The notes under the pieces are model-generated. The model made no database searches. It had not been told where the DNA came from and saw nothing but the letters and a program-made list of their open reading frames with translations. A DNA stretch of 64,000 nt, taken from contig JAFZIJ010000174.1 in the NCBI GenBank assembly GCA_017554445.1, positions 1 to 64,000 on the forward strand, read 5' to 3'. The position numbers and the translations under genes are program-made. This document shows, one piece after another, positions 16,955-25,572 of this stretch (its first letter is position 1; every line of letters begins with the position of its first letter). Origin of the DNA: Victivallales bacterium. Lineage in GTDB: Bacteria; Verrucomicrobiota; Lentisphaeria; Oligosphaerales; Oligosphaeraceae.

Positions 16955-16970
16955 GCAAGAATCATGCCAA
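16955..16970 (-). promoter_or_regulatory. Sigma-54 (RpoN)-type promoter of the ankyrin lipoprotein gene
   Basis: Minus strand TTGGCATG-ATTC-TTGC fits the -24/-12 consensus TTGGCAYG-N4-TTGC. The conserved box TGCCTGAAAA sits four bases upstream (minus-strand 16,984-16,975). The predicted start is near 16,943, leaving about 67 bases before the ATG. Spacing, flanking box and upstream repeats are matched at 59,341-59,356. Confidence 0.75.
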
Positions 16971-17014
16971 CTTCTTTTCAGGCACAAAAAGTGGCGCAAA
17001 AGACCTTTGCTATA

Positions 17015-17055
17015 CATTTTTTGTACATCTGCCTGACATTTTTTGTACATTTGCC
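17015..17055 (-). promoter_or_regulatory. Paired 22-bp repeats, candidate enhancer site for a sigma-54 activator
   Basis: Two tandem units beginning CATTTTTTGTACAT on the plus strand (17,015-17,036 and 17,037-17,055), 60 bases upstream of the -12 element. The same pair occurs at 59,402-59,442 at almost the same distance from an equivalent promoter. A 22-base period is about two helical turns, as expected for adjacent activator dimers. Confidence 0.65.
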
Positions 17056-17062
17056 ATCAAAA

Positions 17063-17112
17063 AACAAAAAGGAAGCCCTTCTTCACATCCAATCATGCGA
17101 GAGGGCTTCCTT
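17063..17112 (-). terminator. Rho-independent terminator after the yhcG pseudogene
   Basis: Minus strand: stem AAGGAAGCCCT (17,112-17,102) / AGGGCTTCCTT (17,079-17,069), then a T-rich run (TTTTTGTTTTTTG). It lies 60 bases past the stop of the YhcG-type frame and insulates the sigma-54 promoter downstream. Confidence 0.75.
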
Positions 17113-17172
17113 CCAATTCCACAAGCCCAGAAATGATGAACAGTTTTCTCATAATAATATGTCCTGTAGCCT

Positions 17173-18398
17173 TCATTCGCTTTTGCTTTCCTCCAAATCA
17201 CCAGTGTTGGAAAGCTGTCGTTTGAGTTCCTCGATGTCAGGCAATGCCTTGCGCAACTGTTCCGGCATTTCGTCTGCAGTGCGGTATGTCGCCACTTCCA
17301 TCGGATTCTTGTAGTCGCGGACGGCATATTCGACGAAGGCCCTGTTTGCCGACTTGCAGAGGATGATGCCGATGGGAGGATTCTCGTGGGGCTTGCGCAC
17401 CTGGTCATCCAGCGCCTGAAGGTAAAGATTCAGCTGCCCAAGATAGGAGGACTTGAAATGCCCCTTCTTCAGTTCCACGGCGACAAGGCAGTTCAGTTCG
17501 CGGTTGAAGAAAAGCAGGTCGATGAACTGCTCCTCCCCCATCACTTCCAGTCTGTATTGGTTGGAGATGAAACTGAAGTCTCGTCCGAAGGTCAGGATGA
17601 ATTGACGGATATGCGCCACGATGGCGTGCTCGATGACAGGCTCGTCAATGTCCTCTGGATTGGTGACGTCGAGTTCCTCGGTGTTTATGAAGTCCAGCAG
17701 ATATTCGTCCCTGAACATTCCAAGAGCCTTCATCGCCAGTTTCGTCTCTGTGATTGCCGAACTGAAGTTGCTTGGCATTTTTCCAGAATGATGATAGATG
17801 TCAGCCTTCAGTTGTGACCGTAGAACATCCTTGTTCCAGTGATTAATGACCGCCTCATGGATGTAGAAAAGGCACTCATCAAGTTCCTTGGCCTTGACGA
17901 TTATTTCCATGTGGTGAGTGAAGCTGATTGCAAAGAACTCGTTCTCGTTTATTTTGTTCGCCAACGGTTAGCAAATTGACCATTCAGCAAGGATAGGAAG
18001 AGGCGTTTGCAAGATTTCTGGCATAGCGATTAGTCTTTGTGAGGAGTCAGTCGAGTTGGTGACAACTAATTTGTTCGCCAATGGCGAACAAATTAAGGAA
18101 TGATGCCATTCCTCGTAGAATTGCCGCATTCGCCTTAACTGGACACCACTGAATCCACGCAATCCTGGCATTTCACGTTGGAGTTGCTCTGCAATGGCAT
18201 TGGTGGCTCCGTCTCCCCATATTCCATTGCGTGTCTTATGCGAGATGAAACGACCAATTCCAAGATATAGCATCAGCATCACGCGCGGTTTCCATCTGCT
18301 GCTACGGCATGTTGCGCCTGTAGTATCGCCAATTTCAATGCTTTGACAGAATTGGCAAGTTCGACACTTGCGTCTTGTTGAGTATCTCGTTTTCTCAT
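17173..18398 (-). pseudogene. YhcG/DUF1016-type PD-(D/E)XK nuclease, broken
   Basis: The intact C-terminal part (17,173-17,964) shows the full YhcG C-terminal domain: FFAISFTHHMEI, IHEAVINHWNKDVLR, FRDEYLLDFI, and the nuclease core DLLFFNRELNCLVAVELKKGHFK...LGQLNLYL. The N-terminal domain (17,968-18,282; IGRFISHKTRNGIWGDGA, RRMRQFYEEW) is in the same frame but separated by a TAA at 17,968-17,970. The natural start is probably ATG 18,398 with an AGGGGAGA ribosome site; that 5' segment runs into a stop and is one base out of frame with the rest near 18,287. So there is a frameshift plus a nonsense codon. YhcG proteins are linked to restriction systems and DNA-damage nuclease activity. Residual expression of the C-terminal half from TTG 17,964 cannot be excluded. 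Confidence 0.8.
18067..18095. repeat. 29-bp perfect palindrome inside the yhcG pseudogene
   Basis: Arms TAATTTGTTCGCCA (18,067-18,080) and TGGCGAACAAATTA (18,082-18,095) with a single central base. A degenerate partial copy (ATTTTGTTCGCCAA..TTAGCAAAT) lies about 115 bases away at 17,951-17,976, and the premature TAA falls within it. Both encode versions of ICSPLANK. Confidence 0.7.
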
Positions 18399-18723
18399 TT
18401 CACTATTCTCCCCTCATATTCAAAAGCAAACGACAGTGCAGTCTGGCATGAGGCCATTGTTAGATTCTTAATGTAGCATTCTTGCGGTTGTTTATCCAAC
18501 GTTAATCAACAAATAATCTAAAACGCCAATGAATGAAGAAAAGCGACAGTATTCAGGTTGATTATCGCCGTTCTCTCGTCAAAGGATCATTTATTAAGCG
18601 AGAATGAAGTGACAGAAATACCTTCGCCGTGCGGTCTTTTACAAATCGGTGTCGATGGATGCCGTAGGGTAACCTATGCAGAGAATAAGCACGCCAGTCA
18701 AGCATAAGATTAATGATTGTGAC
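18399..18723. other. Intergenic region between two minus-strand genes
   Basis: No gene found. Near 18,628-18,690 is a third, short copy of the end of the long repeat (CGGTCTTTTACAAATCGGTGTCG, then GTAACCTATGCAGA). Just before it, the plus strand reads LLSENEVTEIPS, resembling the fragment at 4800-4918. No terminator with a clear T tract was seen after the AlbA-type gene that ends at 18,724. Confidence 0.4.
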
Positions 18724-20142
18724 TCAATCCACTATTTCCCAATGGCCACTATACCCACTGCCAACATACCTGATGGCCGGCATTTTAGCGATATGACGCT
18801 TAATGGTTTTGGCACTTACAGACAGTTTTTCCGCTATGCGCTCGGCACTTATTCTGTTGTCTTCGCGAATCAACCTTACAATGGATGAATCAATGTCATC
18901 TTGAGGGACACCTTGAGGGACACCCTGAGGGACACCTTGGGGGACATCAGTTCGATTGTCTGTGGTACTCATCTTGCGGAAGACAATGACAATCGTCCCG
19001 TCTGCCCATATCTGGTAAACAGGCTCTGGCAGTTCCTGATTCAAGCAGGCGTTGATCATTCGTTGTATTCCAGACCCCCAATTTTCGATACGGGTTGCCT
19101 TGTACAGAACCTGGGCGAGTTTAGGGTTGTATGGACGGGATGTGTGAAAGGTCTTGATGTTCTCTGGGGTAACGCCTGGCGGAAGGTGACCGGGATTGCT
19201 TATCTCCACGCGATCGTCATAGATGGCAAGCCCTATGCTTTCTCTTGGATCGTCATATCGGCGGTGACACAGTGCATTGACCAACGCCTCCCTCAGAGCC
19301 TCCACGGGTATCTCAAGATGTTCTTCGCGGAGAAGTCCCCTGATGCGCCCATTCAGATTTAAGTGCTTGAAGCAGAAGGCCATTCCCATATCCAGCAGTT
19401 CGAAGATGTTGCCGCGTTCCCATTTGCTGTCGATAAACTCCTCCATGTTCGTCCCTTTGAAGCGCGCCATGCGAAGACTCAATTGCGGAAACGGATTCGA
19501 TGTGCCGGCAAACAAAGCCACAGCGGCATTGACGGGCTTACCATCCTTGAGCAACTCCCAGCGGGAAAGAATAGCCTCAACTGGCTCGTCCAAGGCACTA
19601 TCAGGCATTCTTCCGCCTCGAATTCCCCCACGAACTGCATTGTAAATGACGGTCTTGTTCAAGTCGCCAACTTCCACATCGGAAGTAGTCTGGTTTTCCC
19701 ACGCATATTGCAACGGGGCACTTTCACGAATGCGCGCCTCAAACACTTCGCGCGGCATCACCCTGGTGGTGCTCTCAACACGCCAATATGGGCAGCCGTG
19801 AAAAGTGTATGGTCGCTTGCCATGAACCCAACCGTCAAATTGCATGATTATGAGTTTGAATCCTGGGCGTCCTGGGATATCAATATATTCGGGGCGAACA
19901 TCCAATGCAGGTTCAAGACCGCTGATGGCCTCGGAGATTTCCCGACGGGTGCTGTCCGTCACCTGTTCGCCAAGTACTTTCAGCGACTTTGAAGTGATGC
20001 CAAATATGAGCCAACCGCCATCTGTGTTAAGAAAGGCGCATGCCGAATGCATCCCGTCCTTCAACTCGCCGGTGCTCTTTTTCACTTCCAACTCACGGTT
20101 CTCATCGTCTGCTATCAATCTCTGGATGTCCTCTATCGTCAT
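18724..20142 (-). CDS. AlbA_2/Schlafen-type ATP-binding regulator with VPQG repeats
   Basis: 472 residues from ATG 20,142, chosen because GGGAGG lies 8 bases upstream; the longer TTG start is less likely. The N-terminal AlbA_2 domain has ENRELEVKKSTGELKDGMHS and GGWLIFGIT. A HATPase_c_4-like region (about 250-385) has ALREALVNALCHRRYDDPRE and DDRVEISNPGHLPPG. A linker of four VPQ(G/D) units, encoded by 12-bp repeats at 18,901-18,948, precedes a winged helix (ISAERIAEKLSVSAKTIKRHI). This is the classic layout of the RecG-like/AlbA_2 regulator group. It shares a ~100-bp upstream element with the next gene cluster. Confidence 0.85.
   Translation of the reverse strand: MTIEDIQRLIADDENRELEVKKSTGELKDGMHSACAFLNTDGGWLIFGITSKSLKVLGEQVTDSTRREISEAISGLEPALDVRPEYIDIPGRPGFKLIIMQFDGWVHGKRPYTFHGCPYWRVESTTRVMPREVFEARIRESAPLQYAWENQTTSDVEVGDLNKTVIYNAVRGGIRGGRMPDSALDEPVEAILSRWELLKDGKPVNAAVALFAGTSNPFPQLSLRMARFKGTNMEEFIDSKWERGNIFELLDMGMAFCFKHLNLNGRIRGLLREEHLEIPVEALREALVNALCHRRYDDPRESIGLAIYDDRVEISNPGHLPPGVTPENIKTFHTSRPYNPKLAQVLYKATRIENWGSGIQRMINACLNQELPEPVYQIWADGTIVIVFRKMSTTDNRTDVPQGVPQGVPQGVPQDDIDSSIVRLIREDNRISAERIAEKLSVSAKTIKRHIAKMPAIRYVGSGYSGHWEIVD
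18901..18948. repeat. In-frame 12-bp tandem repeat (4 units)
   Basis: Plus-strand units TTGAGGGACACC, TTGAGGGACACC, CTGAGGGACACC, TTGGGGGACATC. On the coding (minus) strand each gives V-P-Q-G/D, forming a linker between the ATPase-like region and the winged helix. Unit gain or loss would change linker length without a frameshift. Confidence 0.85.
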
Positions 20143-20520
20143 GGAGCCAACCTCCCTCCTCTGGTTCGAGCGGGGCAAATGGCATCATTATGCCAGTCTG
20201 AATATTTTCACCCTATAAAAAAAACCATTAGATTTGAATTATGCTAATTATTTTGACTAATAATAGCATTATCCTTCTCCTTTTCAAGTCAATTTTCTGA
20301 GAAAAAGTTTTATCCTGAAAAACGAATCCCCATCTCCTATTGGATAGTGTCATTTTGGACAAATATGGTCATAATTTCAGCTTGAAAATACTCGCCCACG
20401 GCAAATGGAAATAGGATGCCAAGACGCAGATGATGCCGAACTTCCAGAGCTTTCAGAATTTCCAGAAGCTCCAGTTGCCAAGCGTCGCTTGGCGGCGGTA
20501 AAACTTTCGCCAGCTTTGTC
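20143..20520. other. Intergenic region with an AT-rich shared element
   Basis: Contains the element at 20,227-20,325 described separately. The remaining ~190 bases before the GH172 stop codon hold a minus-strand reading (AKVLPPPSDAWQLELLEILKA and onwards) with no start and no recognised family; I do not accept it as a gene. Confidence 0.4.
20227..20325 (-). promoter_or_regulatory. AT-rich element shared with 21,797-21,895
   Basis: Aligns with 21,797-21,895 with no gap for about 95 bases. Shared blocks are ATTAGAT, CTARTTATTTT, CTTCTCCTTTT, AAGTC, GAGAAAAAGT and CTGAAAA. Each copy lies upstream of a minus-strand gene (AlbA-type at 20,142; GH172 at 21,585). On the minus strand a TTGACT-like hexamer is followed by AAAAGGAGAAG and an AT-rich stretch, consistent with a promoter but not proof of one. 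Confidence 0.5.
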
Positions 20521-21585
20521 TTACGGGATGTCGTTGAGTTTGATGACGTCGTAGTCGGGTAGCGGGGCAAGGGGCTGCGAAGGCAGGGTCTGATACCAGT
20601 AGGCGACGGAGACAAAATCGTCCTTCCGGCAGACGGACTCTCTTTGTTCAGTGCTATAATCGATCCCGAAATCCTGTACGGTCATGCGGAAGCTCTTCTT
20701 GAAATACACCGGATCCGGGATGTGCCAGCGATAGGCCATGAAGCGATTCGGGGCATAGAGGCGGCACATTCGGTATGAGATGTTGTACATGCCGCAGAAG
20801 GGTCCGGAGAAATCATGGTACTGCCGAAGCTGGTCCGCCCCGAAATTGTAGGAGCCGCAGAAATAGTCTTCCGTGCCCGTATAGTTCAGCGACGCGTTTG
20901 TCTCGCCATCAAGGAACATCTTCACTTCGCCTTCACACCAGCAGGCCCCGTCATTGACTTCGATGCCAAGCGACGTCCCGACATAATGGCCCTGGCCGCG
21001 GATGCCGTCAATGATTGTATAGACCTGTTGATCGGGAACGGGTCTCGCCGAGCGATAGGAGGCGTGGAAATACACTGTGTTCTCCGGAAGGGGCTTGCGA
21101 ATTCCTGTTATCATCCAGTAGAGAGGCCAGCGCACCTTGCCGATGTTGGTCACCGTGATTCGGCAGTGTTTTCTGAAGGGCATGGGCCAGAAGCAGTTCA
21201 ACCCTTTGTAGGCCGTCACAAGCACGGGTATCGAGTTGAGGACGGGGAACTTACGCGTATGATCCTGCGTCACGCCGTTGAACGGGAAGCCGAAAAAGGC
21301 GCAGAGGGGCGATTCCACGGAGGGATGCTTCTGGCCGTCCCAGTAGATGCGGAGAATGAAGTCGGAACCGGAATAGCCTCCACACCACCAGCTGCGGAGT
21401 TCCGCTGGACCTTCGCAATCCACTATCGTGGCGGTTTCGCCGGGGGCGATTGAAATGCACGCCGAATCCTTCATCGTCGGGTGGTCCGGCTTGCCGCCGC
21501 CACGCGTCCCAGTCGGGTTTTCGGGTGAAAAGGCGAATGTCTCGTAATCCGCCGTCGTTGCAAGTTCTTCTAATGGATATGACAT
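20521..21585 (-). CDS. GH172 (DUF2961) glycoside hydrolase
   Basis: 354 residues, single domain, no signal peptide. It carries the DUF2961 landmarks: an RSWWCGGYSGSDFILRIYWDG beta-sandwich start, SPLCAFFGFPF, YWMITGIRKPLPENTVYFHA, and GTEDYFCGSYNF near residues 245-256. The Glu in GTEDYF is the conserved acidic residue of the family. GH172 enzymes act on fructofuranosyl or arabinofuranosyl linkages and work as multimers; the exact substrate here is not evident. It is divergent from the metallo-beta-lactamase-fold gene across a 423-base intergenic region. Confidence 0.9.
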   Translation of the reverse strand: MSYPLEELATTADYETFAFSPENPTGTRGGGKPDHPTMKDSACISIAPGETATIVDCEGPAELRSWWCGGYSGSDFILRIYWDGQKHPSVESPLCAFFGFPFNGVTQDHTRKFPVLNSIPVLVTAYKGLNCFWPMPFRKHCRITVTNIGKVRWPLYWMITGIRKPLPENTVYFHASYRSARPVPDQQVYTIIDGIRGQGHYVGTSLGIEVNDGACWCEGEVKMFLDGETNASLNYTGTEDYFCGSYNFGADQLRQYHDFSGPFCGMYNISYRMCRLYAPNRFMAYRWHIPDPVYFKKSFRMTVQDFGIDYSTEQRESVCRKDDFVSVAYWYQTLPSQPLAPLPDYDVIKLNDIP

Positions 21586-22008
21586 TCTGTAGTGTTTCCT
21601 CTAACGTAACTATTCAGATCCCCACATCATGTGAGGTTGTTGACCAATGCTTAAATTAATGGCGCAATATGTCTTTGCAAGCTGTCATGGGCCGAAAAGT
21701 TACAGCGGGGACTCATGTAAGTATTTTCAATCTAAAAACATCATCGTATTCACTCAAAAGCCACCTTCTTCATATGCATTACCCTTGACAACCACCATTA
21801 GATGCTTTTTAGACTAGTTATTTTTGTAAATAGTAGTACAATGCTTCTCCTTTTTAAGTCTATTCTCGGAGAAAAAGTGTTTTTTCTGAAAATTCTGCTA
21901 TTCCATTAAATTGCCAATTAGCCGCCTTTTAGGTTGATTATTCCACACACAATGCTAAATTTGCCATGACAACTTAGTTACACATCATCAAAACAAGGCA
22001 AAACAATC
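21586..22008. other. Divergent intergenic region (GH172 / metallo-hydrolase)
   Basis: AT-rich, no ORF. It contains the second copy of the shared ~100-bp element at 21,797-21,895. No hairpin with a T tract was found. Promoters for both divergent genes should lie here, but no convincing sigma-70 or sigma-54 consensus pair can be named. Confidence 0.4.
21797..21895 (-). promoter_or_regulatory. AT-rich element, second copy
   Basis: Gapless match to 20,227-20,325 over about 95 bases. It lies about 210 bases upstream of the GH172 start on the minus strand and about 115 bases upstream of the divergent metallo-hydrolase start at 22,009, so it could serve either gene. Confidence 0.45.
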
Positions 22009-22812
22009 ATGGCAGCTGATCTTCTCGCACCCTGGACCTATTACAAGCGTCCATTCCGTATCTACGGCAACCTGTACTTTGTGGGTTTTCAGCCTGCTTC
22101 CACCCACATCATTGACACTGGGGAGGGGCTTGTAATCATCGATCCAGGCTATCAGGAATTCCTCTACATGGTGCTTGAAAACATTCGCATTCTAGGCTTT
22201 GATCCCAAGGACATCCGCTACATCGTGCATTCACATGCTCATCTGGACCATGCAGGAGCCACTTTTGCACTAAAGCAACTCACTGGGGCAAAGACCTTCA
22301 TGGGTGAAAAAGACTGCTCAATCGCCAATGGAAAACATCCTACGCTCTCCGGCGTCGGCAACAGGCACTACAACCACTTTGAGCCAGACCAACACATCCA
22401 CGACGGCGACCATATACGCCTGGGCAATCTTGACATGGAATGCGTCGAAACTCCCGGACATACACTAGGCACAATCTCATTCTTCTGGAACATAACCCAG
22501 AATGGACGCACCCTTCGCGCTGGCATGATGGGCGGCGCCGGATTCAACACACTTACTTCCAAGTATATCCACGAACACCAGCTTGAAGCTGAAGACAGAA
22601 GAGGCCTATACCAGAAAAGCATCCTGCGCTGCCGTCAGGAGCATGTGGATATCTTTGTCGGTAACCATACAGGGCAAAATGACACCTTTGGCAAGCAGGA
22701 ACGTATGGAAGCAGGCGACACCGAGGCATTCCTGCACTCAGAGGATTGGCCGAATTTCCTGTCAAGCCTTCAGAAACAGCTTGATGAAATAAACATCAGC
22801 GACCCATTATAA
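22009..22812 (+). CDS. Metallo-beta-lactamase-fold hydrolase (subclass B3-like)
   Basis: 267 residues, no signal peptide. The zinc-binding motif HSHAHLDHAG (about 74-83) supplies two His, Asp80 and His81; PGHTLGTISFF near 150 supplies the next His, and VGNHTGQNDT near 217-226 a further one. Order and spacing resemble B3 metallo-beta-lactamases and related lactonases. Without an export signal, a cytoplasmic hydrolase of an ester, lactone or thioester is more likely than antibiotic resistance. It is followed on the same strand by a secreted glycosidase-like gene. Confidence 0.85.
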   Translation: MAADLLAPWTYYKRPFRIYGNLYFVGFQPASTHIIDTGEGLVIIDPGYQEFLYMVLENIRILGFDPKDIRYIVHSHAHLDHAGATFALKQLTGAKTFMGEKDCSIANGKHPTLSGVGNRHYNHFEPDQHIHDGDHIRLGNLDMECVETPGHTLGTISFFWNITQNGRTLRAGMMGGAGFNTLTSKYIHEHQLEAEDRRGLYQKSILRCRQEHVDIFVGNHTGQNDTFGKQERMEAGDTEAFLHSEDWPNFLSSLQKQLDEINISDPL

Positions 22813-22920
22813 CTGTCCGCAGAGTTAATTTCACAAAAACAGGATCTATCAGCCGCTATTGGCGAGGGATGTGTCTTCCCCCAAAAAATTCTTCCTAATT
22901 CATATTTTGAGGTGTTTTCA

Positions 22921-25398
22921 ATGAAAAAACTGCTTTTTCTGATTACATCTGCCGTGGCGATGCTAGCCTGTGGTTGCCGCCAGTTCTCCAACCTATCTAC
23001 AGAAGCCACGCCTGTGATTGCGCCTATATTCACACGACTAGAGCAAGGTATCATCAACGAAGACGGCGCACTGCGCATCGGCCCCAAATTCGTCAGCAGT
23101 ACGACAATTGATTTTGCGAAAATGGACAGTGCCGAAAAGCTCTCCGAGAAGTGGACAATCACGAATAATTACGGCAACAAACTGGAAATCGCCTTGGGGA
23201 AACGCGACGGCAAGTCCGGGCTTCTGGTCACCCGCCGCGATCAGCCGAACACCTCGGACGATACCTGTTTCTTCATGGGGTCGAAGTCCTTCGCAGTCGC
23301 GCCTGGCGGCCGTTTCCGCCTGTCGATTGGCGTCTGCTCCGACCTGAACCTTGATCAAGTCACCTACCGTGGCTGGGGTGAATCCAGACCCAATTTCATC
23401 ATGTGGATGGATGAAAACGACAACGACGTGAAGCAGGATTTCATCACGTTGCCGCGTGTCAGAAGTGACCGTGCCAGCGAAAATGTCATCACGGGTGACG
23501 TCCCGCCAAACGCCGCCAAGGCATATATTCAGCTTGGCGCCGACGCGCCGAATCTGAGGAGCTGGAACTTTATCCTCTACACGCATGTCGATTTCGAATG
23601 CACTGAAGGCGGCGGCGCACTCGCGCCTTCATGCACTGCCGTGTCAAGGCCGATATTCGTCGGCAAGGGCTCAGGGCAGGCCTTCTCGTGGGATGCGGAC
23701 GTTCCCGAAGGCACGTCCATTGCCTTCAAGCTGTTCCGTTGCGCCGACAAGAACGGCACGCCTGACGGCCAGTGGGAAGAGTCGCAAACCAAGGAGCGGC
23801 TGCGTGGGGCGGCAGGCTCTGTCAAGCTCCCCTTTGCCAATTGCTGGATGCGCTACGAAGCCACGTTGACCACCACGAACGATGCCACGCCGACGCTGAG
23901 ACGCGTTGTCTGCGGCAAGACCGTGGACACCAAATGGAGCGGTGCGGACAACGCGGCGCCTGTCATTCGCCAGATTTCGCCTGTCAGAGTTCGTGACGCA
24001 AAGACGCCTGTCGAACTTGAAATCACCGATGATTCAACCATTGACTGGAGCAGCCTCAACGTGACGTTGGACAACATCGACATCACCTCCGCCATGAAGC
24101 GGACGCAAGGCGGCCACCTGACCTATGCGCCCGCTGATGGTCTGGCACCCAACGAAGAGTCCCAGAAAACGCACGGCGATGCGAATTTCCATATGCTGAA
24201 GATCACGGTCAAGGATGAACTCGGCCACGAGGCATCGGACATCGGCTTTGTCCATGTGACGGACAAGATGTCGCCGAATCACCTCTCCCTGCGGAAGGAC
24301 GGCGCGGTGTTGCTGAATGGCAAGCCCTTCTTCCCCATCGGTTTCTATGGCTTCAACAGATGTGACTTCAATGACAACGACTTCGACAAGGCTTTCGCGG
24401 GCCTGAAGGAAGCGGGCGTCAACACCGTCCACACCTACTTGGCGAATCCATATGAAGGATCGAAAGACATTCAGGAGTTACTGGCGGCGGCGGAACGCCA
24501 CGGCGTGATGGTGTTCACCAACGCAGGGCACACCGCCATGAACTATTCATTGAACTTCAGCAACATCCTGCGCCAGTTCTCCAGCCCCGCCATGATGGCA
24601 TGGTATGTCGGCGATGACACGGCCACCTTTGTCAACGCGGACGATGTCCGCCGTTGGAGCGAGCTTCTCCATCGGATTGATCCCGACCATCTCACTATAC
24701 AGGCGGACTGGATCAGCCCGAATCCCGAGGGCTACTCAAACTACTATCCGTTCGTCCATTCGACGGATGGCATTAATCCCGAAATCTACAGCTTCTACCA
24801 GAAGAGGGATGAAGACGCCGCAGCCGCCAAAATCATCAGGACCCTGGCGAATGTGCGCCGTGACATTGAGCGCAACGGCAATCCGACCAAGACGGTCTGG
24901 CCCATCATCCAAAATTTCAAGGGCGGCGACTGGCACCGTTTCCCAAACGCCGACGAACTGCGCGTCATGTGCTACGAGGCGATCATCCACGGCGCCAACG
25001 GCATCACATGGTTTGCCTACACGGCCAAAAGCTTTGAAGGCGCGACCATTAGCGAGGAGATTTGGAAGAACAATTGCCGCGTAAGCAAGGAGCTCAGTGC
25101 GCTGTCGGATGTGATATTGGAGGAAGGCTGTCTGCCAATCAAGGCGACCGTCACGGAAGGCCCCGAGAAGGACATGTACGACTATCCCTCCATCAGCGTG
25201 CTGGCCAAGCGCCACAACGGCCATCTCTTCCTCATTTGCGCCAATTCGGCCAAGGCGGATGTCACCATGAAAATCGACTGCCCGAAGATGTCACGCGCCC
25301 GCGTCTGGTTTGAGGACCGTGAGGTCACACTGTCGGACGGTATACTTCAAGACCGCTTCGCGCCATTTGGCGTGCATGTTTACGAAGTGGTGGAGTGA
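22921..25398 (+). CDS. Secreted lipoprotein with C-terminal glycoside-hydrolase-like barrel (825 aa)
   Basis: ATG 22,921 is chosen over an in-frame GTG 9 bases earlier because TGAGGTG lies at correct spacing. The signal peptide ends in AMLACGC, suggesting lipid attachment. Residues ~40-260 form a beta-sandwich module; ~260-440 another beta-rich region. The last ~380 residues start with LRKDGAVLLNGKPFFPIGFYG and continue with LKEAGVNTVHTYL, MAWYVGDDTA and AIIHGANGITWFAYT, the pattern of (beta/alpha)8 glycosidases related to GH2/GH42-type barrels. The exact family and catalytic pair cannot be fixed by eye. Probably surface-anchored glycan degradation. Confidence 0.75.
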   Translation: MKKLLFLITSAVAMLACGCRQFSNLSTEATPVIAPIFTRLEQGIINEDGALRIGPKFVSSTTIDFAKMDSAEKLSEKWTITNNYGNKLEIALGKRDGKSGLLVTRRDQPNTSDDTCFFMGSKSFAVAPGGRFRLSIGVCSDLNLDQVTYRGWGESRPNFIMWMDENDNDVKQDFITLPRVRSDRASENVITGDVPPNAAKAYIQLGADAPNLRSWNFILYTHVDFECTEGGGALAPSCTAVSRPIFVGKGSGQAFSWDADVPEGTSIAFKLFRCADKNGTPDGQWEESQTKERLRGAAGSVKLPFANCWMRYEATLTTTNDATPTLRRVVCGKTVDTKWSGADNAAPVIRQISPVRVRDAKTPVELEITDDSTIDWSSLNVTLDNIDITSAMKRTQGGHLTYAPADGLAPNEESQKTHGDANFHMLKITVKDELGHEASDIGFVHVTDKMSPNHLSLRKDGAVLLNGKPFFPIGFYGFNRCDFNDNDFDKAFAGLKEAGVNTVHTYLANPYEGSKDIQELLAAAERHGVMVFTNAGHTAMNYSLNFSNILRQFSSPAMMAWYVGDDTATFVNADDVRRWSELLHRIDPDHLTIQADWISPNPEGYSNYYPFVHSTDGINPEIYSFYQKRDEDAAAAKIIRTLANVRRDIERNGNPTKTVWPIIQNFKGGDWHRFPNADELRVMCYEAIIHGANGITWFAYTAKSFEGATISEEIWKNNCRVSKELSALSDVILEEGCLPIKATVTEGPEKDMYDYPSISVLAKRHNGHLFLICANSAKADVTMKIDCPKMSRARVWFEDREVTLSDGILQDRFAPFGVHVYEVVE

Positions 25399-25572
25399 GA
25401 ACTGAGTGAGTATTTTCACTTTTGAGAAGCTCTCAATCGTGCAATAATTCTTGACAAAAACAAAAATGAACCATAGTAGAGGGAAATAGTATATGGAATA
25501 ATTTGCATATTCTATATCTTGGCTTATATTATCAGTATTTTTTAGTCAAAATACAAACTAAAAGGAAACGAT

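Noticed and set aside
22009-22812. Antibiotic-resistance metallo-beta-lactamase
   Set aside because: The zinc motifs fit the B3-like fold, but there is no export signal and the context is carbohydrate genes; only fold-level annotation is justified.
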